DNA of 64,000 nt from Filimonas zeae (GTDB taxonomy: Bacteria > Bacteroidota > Bacteroidia > Chitinophagales > Chitinophagaceae), in assembly GCF_014641615.1 (NCBI RefSeq), contig NZ_BMIB01000002.1, positions 124,001-188,000 on the forward strand, given 5' to 3'. Under the pieces are notes generated by a model. It searched no databases. It saw only the letters and a program-made list of their open reading frames with translations, and had not been told where the DNA came from. Position 1 is the first letter of the stretch; each line of letters starts with the position of its first letter. A program made the position numbers and the translations under genes. Below, piece by piece: positions 44,937 through 53,905 of this stretch.

Positions 44937-45752
44937 TTACACATCACATATATCTATAGCCTGCTTCAGCGAGGCTATAGCATCTGGTTGCGCGGGAATA
45001 AACTCCTGCGCAACATAGCCTGTAAAGCCGGTATTGCGTATTACCTGCATAATGGCCGGATAATTCAGCTCCTGCGATGCATCAATTTCATGCCTGCCGG
45101 GCACACCTGCTGTATGGTAATGAGCTATATACGAATGATAGCGCTGTATGTTGGCACAGATATTCCCTTCATCTACCTGCATGTGGTAAATATCATACAG
45201 CAACTTACAGTTTTCAGATCCAATGCTGTTGATCAGTTCCACCCCCCATTGCGTATTATCGCACTGGTAGTCTATATGGTCTACCTTGCTGTTCAGCAGT
45301 TCCATTACCAGTGTTACCCCATACCGCTCTGCCAGGGCCGCTACCTGCTGTAAGCCTTTTGCCGCATTTACCAATCCTTCCTCCTCTCCCATGCCATCGC
45401 GGTTACCGCTAAAGCAGATAAGATTTTTATAGCCTGCCTTAGCCACCAGCGGAATCATGGCCGAATAGTTTTCAATCAGCTTTGCATGGTACTGCGGATT
45501 GTTCCAACCTTTTTCCAGCGAAATTTCAGCGCCATTACACATAGAACTGTCAATACCATACTGCTTTAACAAAGGCCAGTGCTCCGGCCCTACCAGATCA
45601 ACGGCGCTAAAGCCGAGATGTTTTACCACCTGGCACAGCTCCTCCAGTGATAACGAATTATAACACCAGCGGCAAACCGAATGGTGAATATTCCCTTTCA
45701 GCACAGCGGGGCTGATATGCCCCAGCAATGCCTGCATGCGATCGTTGCTCAT
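44937..45752 (-). CDS. Hydroxypyruvate isomerase-like TIM-barrel sugar isomerase
   Basis: This is a 271-residue protein of the AP-endonuclease-like TIM-barrel group. SVCRWCYNSLSLEELCQVVK near the start, VTLVMELLNSKVDHIDYQCD (metal-site Glu), LLYDIYHMQVDEGNICANI and YIAHYHTAGVPGRHEID are the typical hydroxypyruvate isomerase segments. The usual reaction is hydroxypyruvate to tartronate semialdehyde, but in glycan loci homologs often act on other sugars. The ATG (45752-45750) comes one base after the stop of the GH43-like gene, so both are cotranscribed and may serve one sugar pathway. Confidence 0.88.
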   Translation of the reverse strand: MSNDRMQALLGHISPAVLKGNIHHSVCRWCYNSLSLEELCQVVKHLGFSAVDLVGPEHWPLLKQYGIDSSMCNGAEISLEKGWNNPQYHAKLIENYSAMIPLVAKAGYKNLICFSGNRDGMGEEEGLVNAAKGLQQVAALAERYGVTLVMELLNSKVDHIDYQCDNTQWGVELINSIGSENCKLLYDIYHMQVDEGNICANIQRYHSYIAHYHTAGVPGRHEIDASQELNYPAIMQVIRNTGFTGYVAQEFIPAQPDAIASLKQAIDICDV

Positions 45753-45753
45753 A

Positions 45754-47163
45754 TTATTCAATAATCTTTATTTTCTCTACTGTTATGTAAGTACCCTTAG
45801 CACCAAAACGGTTTTTCTTTTTATCCATCCAGTACCAATGCTCCCCTTTTACCTTTACCGTAAGCGTATAATTTGCTGCCGGTAATAAAGGGCTTATAAA
45901 AGTCAGTGCTTTAACCGGATACTTGCAATACATATCTACCGTAGCGTTGCAAACGGCTGCGCCGGCAGCATTGCGGATAATAATAGCTGCATACCCACCG
46001 GTAGAATCAGATAATCCGTACAATGCCACGCGTTTTCCGGAAAAACGGAATACAAGCGAATCCTCTTTTACATCCGACCTCAGCAGGGTTGCACCCTCCA
46101 CTTTTACCTGCTTCCAACTGCCATACTCCTGCACGCGCTTTTTATCCGTTACGGGAATAGTAGTACCCTTCCATACCAAATCCGCAACAACGCCTGTTTT
46201 GGTATTCAGCTGCCAGGATTCACGCCATACCGGTAATGACAGCTCAACGCCTTTTACCACCAACGGCTGCCATACATAAGTAGCTGCTGTTGCCTGCCGG
46301 GGAAAAGACCACCGATCGCCCATGTACATATACGTTGTTTGTTTTGAACCGGTAACCGGCAGTACAAAAGTGGTTTGTGAATTAAAGGTAAGTGAACCTG
46401 CAGGCGCAAAAAAGCCACGCTTTGTCCACGGCCCTGCCAGAGCAGTGGCAGTAAAGTAAGTATTATCATTCCGCTCCCATCCGGTAAGGTCTGAGCCCAG
46501 GAAATAATACAGGCTGTCTTTTCTGAAAATGGCAGGAGATTCAAAACCGTGCGTCATGTTTTTATGTACCATAGCGGTGATGCTACTGTAATCTTCTGCC
46601 AGCTGGTAAATATCGCCACCGTGCAGCAATACATACCCCTTCCCATCTTCATCCTGAAAAGTACCCATATCCCATTTACGAATGGGCTTACCATTAAACA
46701 GCAACGGCCCTTTAAAAGTGTATGGCCCCGTGACTGTACTGGCAGTAGCATAACCCACAAACTGATTGGTATAGCCCAGTGTATCTGCATGCATAAACAT
46801 TACAAACTCCGCGGTTTTCGGGCACTTCATCACTTTTACCCGCTCACCTACATGGTCTGGCCCCATTTTACCGGAGGGCTGCACCGGCAAGGCTATAGAC
46901 TCAAACTTCCAGTTATACAAATCAGAAGAGGAATAACAATTAAAACCAGCAAAACGGTTACAGGTGTCCGTATGCCTTTCACCAAACAGGTAGAAGGTAG
47001 TTCCTTCTTTGAGAATACAGGCACCGTGTGCGCTAACCGCATTGCCCTGATCGTCTGTCCACGGTGTGCCGGAGCTGATGGCATTATAACGCACCTGTTG
47101 TGCATGCGTAGTGGTGGCAAGCGCCATACCTGACAACAATGCCAGGCGACTTAAAATTTTCAT
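45754..47163 (-). CDS. GH43-like secreted glycosidase with C-terminal beta domain
   Basis: This protein has about 469 residues. A signal peptide ends at THAQ. A five-bladed propeller-like domain follows (SAHGACILKEGTTFYLFGER; SSDLYNWKFESIAL; IRKWDMGTFQDEDGKGYVLL; MTHGFESPAIFRKDSLYYFL), which matches the glycoside hydrolase 43/galactan 1,3-beta-galactosidase type. The catalytic acids are probably Asp in WDMGTFQDEDG and Glu in HGFESPAIF. The last 130 residues form a beta domain, perhaps carbohydrate-binding. The ATG at 47163 is the only start giving a signal peptide. It is cotranscribed with the downstream isomerase-like gene. Confidence 0.85.
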   Translation of the reverse strand: MKILSRLALLSGMALATTTHAQQVRYNAISSGTPWTDDQGNAVSAHGACILKEGTTFYLFGERHTDTCNRFAGFNCYSSSDLYNWKFESIALPVQPSGKMGPDHVGERVKVMKCPKTAEFVMFMHADTLGYTNQFVGYATASTVTGPYTFKGPLLFNGKPIRKWDMGTFQDEDGKGYVLLHGGDIYQLAEDYSSITAMVHKNMTHGFESPAIFRKDSLYYFLGSDLTGWERNDNTYFTATALAGPWTKRGFFAPAGSLTFNSQTTFVLPVTGSKQTTYMYMGDRWSFPRQATAATYVWQPLVVKGVELSLPVWRESWQLNTKTGVVADLVWKGTTIPVTDKKRVQEYGSWKQVKVEGATLLRSDVKEDSLVFRFSGKRVALYGLSDSTGGYAAIIIRNAAGAAVCNATVDMYCKYPVKALTFISPLLPAANYTLTVKVKGEHWYWMDKKKNRFGAKGTYITVEKIKIIE

Positions 47164-47272
47164 ATTCCATTGCAATTTAAGAAAGCCATACAGATAACCC
47201 GATGGCTGATGGCCGAAAATAGAACTTGCAGGTGTAGCCGGTTGGTAATCGTGAATCAATCTTTCGTACTTT

Positions 47273-50125
47273 TTAATCAGGGTCAACCCGTATATGCCTG
47301 CCCCCTTTGCCAAAATTGGAAACATTGTACCACGCCCCCAGGGTAAACACCCGGGTAACTACGTTGTTTCTGGAATCTATAATGGAGTTACCATACACCT
47401 GCCTGGCCACCAGGTTGCCCTGCGCCAGCAGATCGCTACCCGTAATACCCAACCGCAGGTTTCTGTTCTTCAGCATCTGATAGGCAACCGTAAAGCCCAG
47501 CAGAAACGGATTGGTATTGGCCAGTGCATAGCCGGTGTTAATACGTTTGGAAGCAGCAACACTCATGTTAAAACGCTTTTTAAGCGTAACATCGCTTTTA
47601 AGCCCCAGTGCTATTGTTGTAAGATACCGGTTGCCATTGGCAACATCTGCATTGGTATTGGCGCTATAGGTATAGCTGGCATCTGCATCAAACCCAAAGT
47701 TTTCTAAGCGCATTCTGCCACGCGCCTCTGCCGTAACCCGCTGCGAGGTATAAAAGCTGGTACTGGCAAACTGCCCCGGATTTAACATAACGGGCATGCC
47801 TGCACCGGCTCTGCTGAGTACACCGTTAATATTGTTATTGCTGGAACGGGTATAGTTGAGCTTACCGGATAGATTTAGCTTTTTGAGATTAACATGGCCC
47901 GATATGGTCTGGGAAATATCCACGCCTTTATTAAAATACCGGGTATTGTTTACAAATACCACCCGGTTACTCAGCCCTATATTACCATCATAAGTTATCC
48001 AGTGTTTGTTTTGCTGAATGGGTATGGTAACCGAGTAATTACCATTCGCATTCCAGGAGCCATTGGCATTCTCCATACGGGTTTCCTGTTTGTAGCTGCC
48101 CAGCGTATCGGGAATAATAATCACATTCTGCACTATCTCATTCTGCGTAGCAGACGCATTGGCCGATGCAAAATATGAAATGCCTGTTTTAACCGGCGCG
48201 TACCGGTAATCGGCCCTTACATTATGCTGGAAATACGATTTCAGATCCGGATTGCCAATAACAATATTCTGCAGGTTCTGCGTATTACGCACCGGTTGCA
48301 GCTGCGCCGGAGAAGGACTGTTGTTATCGCCGTTGTAAGATACAGACAGAGTTTTACCCTGGTTTATCACCCTGCTATAACTGAAGTTGGGAGCATAGTT
48401 AAAGTTGTTGTTATGAATGCGCTGGTTCAGATATACATAACGATTACTGAGTATAACCGGCCGGGCAGTTACCCCAATAAGTACTCTGGTTTTGGCAGCA
48501 TTGTAATAGTAATTAATACCAATGGCCTGCTTTACAAATACGGAAGTAAACGCAGCACTCAGCGAATCTACAAACCCATACTTAACAGCAGGTGCATCCA
48601 GCACATAGGTAGCAGATGTATTTTCAGCCGAGGTTAGTGCCATGCTATACTGAAACATCATATTACTGCTGCTTTTTTTAACACTATCCTTATGCAGCAT
48701 CAGTGTATAGTTTGTGCTGAAATCAAACCCTTTCGATACATCCCTGCCTTCTATATTCCGGCTCAGCACCGAATCTTTCAGCAACTGATCGTTCTGCTGA
48801 TCGTAATAAAGTGTTTGGGTACGGATAAGCTGGCTGGAATACTGCGCTGTTCTGAAAAAACCCAGATGAGCAGTCAGCACTTTTCCTTTTCTGGTTTTTC
48901 CGGATAAAGAAAAACCGGCGTGTATATCGGGCGATCGGTTGCTGCTGTTACTAAGGTTATTAAAATCCTGCTTTACCACACCACTCTGCCTGTTTAGCAC
49001 ATTGCTATGCGTTTGCGTTTGATTGTAACCCAGCCGTACAGTTCCGTTGAGAAAAGTTTTATCTCCCCTTGCCGTAAACTCAGAATACAGGGAATGGCCG
49101 GAGTTGGATGATTTACCCTGGTTAACAGAGTTATTGTAATAGGTGCCAATACTGCTGACGGTTTCCACAGCCTGCTCGTTCAGGTAATCGTTGTTACCCT
49201 GGTTGGTATTGTAATTAAAGCTGAAGTTGCCTTTCTCCCTCAGCTTACCGCGGTGGTTAACAGAAAAACCGCCATTCTCACTCTGGCCCGCACCATTATC
49301 CTGCCGCATATACATACCGCCAAGGCCGGTTTGTTTCTCCCCCTTCCATATATTCAATTCGTTGGCAGTACCTATTTGCTTGTTAGTGCCTGCTGTTACG
49401 CTAAAACTGCCAAAATCGCCCCTGTCCATTCCGGGTTTGGTAACCACATTCAGCATTTTTCTGCTGGTGCCACTTTTAATGCCGGTAAAGTTGGCCAGAT
49501 CGCCATAGTCGTCAATAATCTGAATTTTCGAAACTATTTCCGCAGGCAGTTTAGCCAGAAAGTCTTTTACATTACTGGTAAAAAAGTCCTTTCCGTTTAC
49601 CCGTATCTTCACCACATCCTCCCCCATAAAATGCATATTGTAGCTATCATCTACCTCCACACCCTGAAACTGCTTTATCAGATCGGCCACGTTATCGCCT
49701 TCAATTACCCGGAACGCGGCGGCATTAAACTCCACCGTATCCTGCATTATCTTAACGGGGTTGGGTTTCGATTTTACTATTACCTCTTTCAGTACGTTAT
49801 AAGCAGGGCGCAGCATTACCGTACCCACATCAATCTGCCTGTTTTTATCAAAGGAATAAAGGGCGGTATCCGCTTCGTAATCCGGTGCGGTAATAATTAC
49901 CACCACACCCACACCTTTTAGCTTAGCGTAGTTAAATGCACCATCTTCTCCGGTTCTTATTTTAATGGTATCCTTATCGGCTATCAGCGTAACAGAAGCG
50001 TTGATAATAGCTGTTCCCGTAGAATCATGCACCTTTCCCAAAACCCTGCCGGGTGTTTGGGCAAAGCCTTTATGGCTGAATATAGCAAGCGATGTAAAAA
50101 ACAGGAATAAGGCGAAGGGTTTCAA
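47273..50125 (-). CDS. Outer membrane beta-barrel protein with regulatory-like plug (TonB-receptor-like)
   Basis: This is an outer-membrane barrel of about 950 residues. A signal peptide (ALFLFFTSLAIFSHKGFAQ) is followed by a carboxypeptidase-regulatory-like domain (VLGKVHDSTGTAIINASVTL). A plug-like region comes next (VIEGDNVADLIKQFQGVEVD; VRVNGKDFFTSNVKDFLAKL-like). The barrel ends in aromatic residues. It belongs to the outer-membrane beta-barrel family distinct from SusC and has no SusD partner. No ATG precedes the signal peptide: a TTG at 50125 gives MKPFALFL, while another TTG at 50179 extends the frame; I favour 50125. It lies upstream of the GH43-like gene on the same strand. Confidence 0.85.
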   Translation of the reverse strand: MKPFALFLFFTSLAIFSHKGFAQTPGRVLGKVHDSTGTAIINASVTLIADKDTIKIRTGEDGAFNYAKLKGVGVVVIITAPDYEADTALYSFDKNRQIDVGTVMLRPAYNVLKEVIVKSKPNPVKIMQDTVEFNAAAFRVIEGDNVADLIKQFQGVEVDDSYNMHFMGEDVVKIRVNGKDFFTSNVKDFLAKLPAEIVSKIQIIDDYGDLANFTGIKSGTSRKMLNVVTKPGMDRGDFGSFSVTAGTNKQIGTANELNIWKGEKQTGLGGMYMRQDNGAGQSENGGFSVNHRGKLREKGNFSFNYNTNQGNNDYLNEQAVETVSSIGTYYNNSVNQGKSSNSGHSLYSEFTARGDKTFLNGTVRLGYNQTQTHSNVLNRQSGVVKQDFNNLSNSSNRSPDIHAGFSLSGKTRKGKVLTAHLGFFRTAQYSSQLIRTQTLYYDQQNDQLLKDSVLSRNIEGRDVSKGFDFSTNYTLMLHKDSVKKSSSNMMFQYSMALTSAENTSATYVLDAPAVKYGFVDSLSAAFTSVFVKQAIGINYYYNAAKTRVLIGVTARPVILSNRYVYLNQRIHNNNFNYAPNFSYSRVINQGKTLSVSYNGDNNSPSPAQLQPVRNTQNLQNIVIGNPDLKSYFQHNVRADYRYAPVKTGISYFASANASATQNEIVQNVIIIPDTLGSYKQETRMENANGSWNANGNYSVTIPIQQNKHWITYDGNIGLSNRVVFVNNTRYFNKGVDISQTISGHVNLKKLNLSGKLNYTRSSNNNINGVLSRAGAGMPVMLNPGQFASTSFYTSQRVTAEARGRMRLENFGFDADASYTYSANTNADVANGNRYLTTIALGLKSDVTLKKRFNMSVAASKRINTGYALANTNPFLLGFTVAYQMLKNRNLRLGITGSDLLAQGNLVARQVYGNSIIDSRNNVVTRVFTLGAWYNVSNFGKGGRHIRVDPD

Positions 50126-50211
50126 AACTGCAGTGATTATGGAAACAATTATAATATAAAAAACGAATAACAGCAACAAGAAAGCATTAGCCTACCTTCA
50201 GATATTTCCCC

Positions 50212-50219
50212 TACCTTCG
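50212..50219 (+). promoter_or_regulatory. Candidate -7 element of the copper-type operon
   Basis: TACCTTCG fits TAnnTTTG at seven of eight positions (one mismatch at the seventh base). It precedes the first gene's TTG start by 17 bases. The divergent barrel gene begins about 90 bases away on the other strand. Confidence 0.35.
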
Positions 50220-50236
50220 CGGCAGAAACCAGCAAT

Positions 50237-50617
50237 TTGGCAAAAAAGATTACATGTATATGTATGATGATAGTGCTGCTGCTACAAACTTTTAGCAGGG
50301 CTGCTGTTGTTGTCAACTTCTATGTAAATCAGGATTATATTGCCAAAAACCTTTGCGAAAACAAGAACAGGCCCAAACTGAACTGTTGCGGCAAATGTCA
50401 GTTGAACAAAAAGCTGAACACGGAAGACAAGAAAGAAAAAGAACTACCCGATCAGAAAGGTCCTGCGCCGCTGGTGCTTTCCTCTAAAACATTTTACGCT
50501 ACCGTTCCCGTAACAGCCACTTCGCTTTCGGGTAATACCTTTCATCACTTTTCAGAAAACACAGAAGCCGGTCAGTCCACATCCTTCTTTCACCCACCCA
50601 ATGCGGGTATTTGCTAA
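50237..50617 (+). CDS. Cysteine-box membrane-anchored small protein, first copy
   Basis: This is a 126-residue protein with one amino-terminal hydrophobic helix (ICMMIVLLLQTFSRAAVVV, 8-26). It is followed by the box YIAKNLCENKNRPKLNCCGK plus CQLNKKL, with Cys40, Cys50, Cys51 and Cys54. A Lys/Glu-rich linker and a His/Pro-containing tail come next. Its paralog at 53394-53768 aligns without gaps over the first 60 residues and keeps Cys40, Cys50 and Cys54. The start is TTG in both copies. Three invariant cysteines on a membrane anchor suggest metal binding, probably copper given the MbnP/MbnH genes downstream. That role is inference. Confidence 0.75.
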   Translation: MAKKITCICMMIVLLLQTFSRAAVVVNFYVNQDYIAKNLCENKNRPKLNCCGKCQLNKKLNTEDKKEKELPDQKGPAPLVLSSKTFYATVPVTATSLSGNTFHHFSENTEAGQSTSFFHPPNAGIC

Positions 50618-50727
50618 TTACAAAGGTTTCATTTTTAACGGATTACTGTACGGCAGCACTACGGCGCTTTTATACAAAGCCGTATAATATGCTGTAACAG
50701 CGTTCGCAATTAAAACACGCAAATACC

Positions 50728-51024
50728 ATGAAATATTTATTCCGGATACTCTTTCGCAAGCTGAAGCGCAATTACTACTACGCTGAAATTAAACAGGTAA
50801 GCATGCTTACTGCTGTTGCTTTGGTGGCATGGGTGTTATATGCCTATGGCACTGACCTGGCACATGCAGCGCTTACCAATACGGGTATGACGTACATTAC
50901 CTTTTTGCTGGTGGCCATTGTGCTGGGGCAGGTTATACGCCTTTACTACCGTATAATGGTAATAAAGTACGCGGAAAAAGACACCCGTATAGAGCTGTTT
51001 AACGGCCTGCACAAAAAGGCATAA
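50728..51024 (+). CDS. Small inner-membrane protein, 98 residues
   Basis: This is a 98-residue protein with a basic amino end (FRILFRKLKRNYYYAEIKQV) and two membrane helices (LTAVALVAWVLYAYGTDLA near 27-45 and YITFLLVAIVLGQVIRLYY near 55-73). I do not recognise it. Its place between the Cys-box protein and the TonB-dependent receptor, all on the same strand, suggests that it belongs to the same operon. An inner-membrane accessory role in metal uptake is conceivable but unsupported by motifs. Confidence 0.65.
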   Translation: MKYLFRILFRKLKRNYYYAEIKQVSMLTAVALVAWVLYAYGTDLAHAALTNTGMTYITFLLVAIVLGQVIRLYYRIMVIKYAEKDTRIELFNGLHKKA

Positions 51025-51084
51025 TCCCTATTTATTGATGTTACTATCAGGCAGCCTGTAACAACGGGCTGCACAGATAGCTGT

Positions 51085-53262
51085 ATGCATTTTTTTATGA
51101 GATACCGGAACTACTTTTTCATGCTTACAGGTGTAGCCTGCTGCACCCAACTGAAAGCACAGCAACCTGGCCTGTCCGATACAGCGCGGGTAGCAAAAGA
51201 TACAGCCACACAGGTACTGGATAATGTTATCATTACTTCCAGATACTACCGCAATTATAAACTGGACAACGCATCCGGCAGCCTGAAAGTATCCACCGCC
51301 CTGCTGCAGTTACCGCAGAATATTCAGGAGGTGGATAAAAGCATACTGGCCGATCAGATAGCCATTAGCATTAACGAAAGCATTACGCGCAATGTAAGCG
51401 GTGCCATGCGTAACAATACGGCAGATTTTTATAGTCCGCTGATGTATATGCGCGGTGCGGGTATAAACACCTTGCGCAACGGCATAGATATATCTATGAT
51501 TTACTATGGCCCTATGCCGGAAGATGCGGCACTAATGGACAGAGTGGAATACATAAAAGGCCCGGCCGGTTTTGTAAACGCTATAGGCGACCCCGCCGGT
51601 TCGTTTAACATTGTTACCAAACAACCCGGCAGCACCACTACCAACCAGGTAAGCCTTACGGCAGGCAGCTTTGATCTGTACCGGCTTACGGGCGATTTTA
51701 ACGGCAGCTTTGATAAAAAAAAACGGTGGCAATACCGTTTAAATCTGGCAGGCCAGAAAGCACAGTCTTTTCAGAAATATGCTTTCAACGATAAAGCCAT
51801 TGTAAACCCGGTATTGAAATACAATATCAACAGCCACTCCTCTGTTACCGCAGAGTATATTTACCAGCACCAGCGTTACAAACAGTACCTGATGACGGTA
51901 TTCTCTCCCTATGGCTTCGGCTCGCTGCCTGTTGATTTCAGCATTACCGACCCTAATAAAGCGCCGGTAAAAGCCAATGAGCACAATGCCTTCCTTACCT
52001 ACCAGAATAGCTTTAACAGCAAATGGCAGTTAACCGTTAAAGGGGCCTTTGCCCGCGACCAGTTGGATGGCAACTACTTCTTTATATCCAGGTACGATGC
52101 CACCAAACCGGAGGAAATATTACGCCGTGTAACTTATGAGCGGTTTAACACCGGCGTGTATGCGCTACAGGCTTTTGTAAACGGGCAGGTAAACAGCGGT
52201 AGCATTGTACACAAACTGCTGGGTGGTATAGATGTAAATTATAAAAACATGCTGGCCTATTCCGGCCAGAGCGATCCCACTGCCAACCAAACCGTGTATG
52301 CGTTAAATGTAAAAAACCCGGTATACGGCCTGCCCTTCTGCGACAATGTAAAAACCGGTAAGCTGGAAGATATAGCCAATAACAAACAGGCTATCCGCTA
52401 TTATGCAGCCTATGCGCAGGACGAACTGAACCTGCTGAACAACCGGCTGCGTGTAACCGTAGCAGCGCGCCTTACTACTTCTCGCAGCAGCGTAGACAAA
52501 CCCGTGGCTTCGGCCTCTGCGGTAAGCGATGTGGTGGTAACCCCACGCCTGGGCATCAGCTATTCTGTATGCAATACCCTATCGGTGTATGTGTTGCGTG
52601 ATCAGACTTTTACGCCGCAAAGCGGCATCAGTGCTACCGGTGATGTGTTTAAACCGCTGAAAGGAAAAAACCTGGAAGCAGGTGTAAAAAAAGACTGGGC
52701 TAACGGCAGGTGGAACACCAGTGTATCTGCCTACACTATTACCCGGGATAACATTACCGTTACCGACCCACAAACCAACCTGCAATCGCAGATTGGCCAA
52801 ACCAGATCAAAAGGTGTTGAGTTTGATATGAAGGGCGAAGTTGTGAAAGGATTGAATGTGGTAGTCAACTATGCGTATACCGATTCTTATATTTCTAAAG
52901 ATGCCAATAAAGCCAACATAGGCCTCCCTTCTCCTTACCGGGTAAAACATATACAAAACAGCTGGTTAAACTACCGTTTGCCCCTGCGCAAAATAAAAGG
53001 CTTCAGCGTAAGCGGTGGCTATCAGTGGCAGGGTGGCAGAGCCGGCCGCTATTCAGCAGATGGAGATTTGCACCTGGCCAATATTTTCCGTGTAGATGGT
53101 GGCCTGGGCTGGGCAGGTAAACACTTTGCAGTAAATGCCATTGTAAACAACATCTTTAACCGGTATAACTACGGCAGCGCGTGGACACGCCCGGCGGGTA
53201 TATATGCCTATGTACCCCTGGCACCACGGGAAGTAAGGGCCACCCTTAGTTATACTTTTTAA
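51085..53262 (+). CDS. TonB-dependent receptor, siderophore-receptor type, in putative copper locus
   Basis: This is a 725-residue outer-membrane receptor of the FecA/FhuA/FpvA type rather than SusC. The signal peptide ends near LKAQQ. A TonB-box-like stretch is LDNVIITSRYYRNYKL near 47-62. The plug shows ESITRNVSGAMRNNTADFYS and MRGAGINTLRNGIDISMIYY, and the barrel ends in LSYTF. Siderophore-type receptors of this kind carry iron or copper chelates. Here the flanking Cys-box proteins and downstream MbnP/MbnH genes favour copper. The start may also be ATG 51097. No SusD partner is present, as expected for this class. Confidence 0.9.
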   Translation: MHFFMRYRNYFFMLTGVACCTQLKAQQPGLSDTARVAKDTATQVLDNVIITSRYYRNYKLDNASGSLKVSTALLQLPQNIQEVDKSILADQIAISINESITRNVSGAMRNNTADFYSPLMYMRGAGINTLRNGIDISMIYYGPMPEDAALMDRVEYIKGPAGFVNAIGDPAGSFNIVTKQPGSTTTNQVSLTAGSFDLYRLTGDFNGSFDKKKRWQYRLNLAGQKAQSFQKYAFNDKAIVNPVLKYNINSHSSVTAEYIYQHQRYKQYLMTVFSPYGFGSLPVDFSITDPNKAPVKANEHNAFLTYQNSFNSKWQLTVKGAFARDQLDGNYFFISRYDATKPEEILRRVTYERFNTGVYALQAFVNGQVNSGSIVHKLLGGIDVNYKNMLAYSGQSDPTANQTVYALNVKNPVYGLPFCDNVKTGKLEDIANNKQAIRYYAAYAQDELNLLNNRLRVTVAARLTTSRSSVDKPVASASAVSDVVVTPRLGISYSVCNTLSVYVLRDQTFTPQSGISATGDVFKPLKGKNLEAGVKKDWANGRWNTSVSAYTITRDNITVTDPQTNLQSQIGQTRSKGVEFDMKGEVVKGLNVVVNYAYTDSYISKDANKANIGLPSPYRVKHIQNSWLNYRLPLRKIKGFSVSGGYQWQGGRAGRYSADGDLHLANIFRVDGGLGWAGKHFAVNAIVNNIFNRYNYGSAWTRPAGIYAYVPLAPREVRATLSYTF

Positions 53263-53393
53263 CCAATATTATTAAAACGAACAGCCTGGCACGGATGGCT
53301 GGTGAAAAATATACAAATCAATTAAGCCTATATACAGGCTATTTTTCAGTTACGCTTAAAGCACAATAGTAACATTACAACCAACCATATACA

Positions 53394-53768
53394 TTGGCTA
53401 AACAAATAACATCCATACTATTATTACTGGCCTTTCTGCTGCAAACCTTCAGCAGAACCGCTATAGTACTGGAGTTTTATGCCAACCAACAATACATTGC
53501 CCAAAAGCTTTGCGAAAACAAAAACAAGCCACAACTCAAGTGCGGCGGCAAATGTCAGTTACACAAAAAGCTACAGCAGGAGGAAAGTAAAGACGAAGAG
53601 AACCCGGAAAGAAAACTGGAAAACAAAACAGAAATTTTTGAACCGGTACCATTTTTACTGCCAGCCCCTCCGGATGGGGAACTATTGAAAATACAGCATA
53701 CCACCTGCTACATGGCTCATTACCCTGCAGGTAATGTAAGTGCGCCATTCAGGCCTCCTTCCGCCTGA
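53394..53768 (+). CDS. Cysteine-box membrane-anchored small protein, second copy
   Basis: This is a 124-residue paralog of the protein at 50237-50617. It has the same TTG start, the same hydrophobic helix (ILLLLAFLLQTFSRTAIV) and the same box YIAQKLCENKNKPQLKCGGK plus CQLHKKL, with Cys40, Cys50 and Cys54. The tail after residue 65 diverges and is rich in Glu, then Pro. One copy precedes and one follows the TonB-dependent receptor gene. This bracketing argues that they work at different steps or partners of the same transport route; what they bind is not proven. Confidence 0.75.
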   Translation: MAKQITSILLLLAFLLQTFSRTAIVLEFYANQQYIAQKLCENKNKPQLKCGGKCQLHKKLQQEESKDEENPERKLENKTEIFEPVPFLLPAPPDGELLKIQHTTCYMAHYPAGNVSAPFRPPSA

Positions 53769-53805
53769 GGCTATTTATTCCATTTTTTACCGGCATCCAT
53801 TACCA

Positions 53806-53834
53806 CTATGTAAGCAGCATTGCATGCTACATAG
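53806..53834 (+). other. Intercistronic hairpin before the MbnP-like gene
   Basis: CTATGTAAGCA (53806-53816) and TGCTACATAG (53825-53834) pair over 10 bp with one bulged A. It lacks a T tract, so it is more likely an RNA-stability or processing element than a terminator. It could uncouple the levels of the receptor and MbnP/MbnH halves of the operon. Confidence 0.35.
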
Positions 53835-53905
53835 CTGGTGCCTGCGTATGCCTTACCCGTTTTATTCATTATTCATTTCCTTATTAAAAGGATCAACTAT
53901 TTGTT

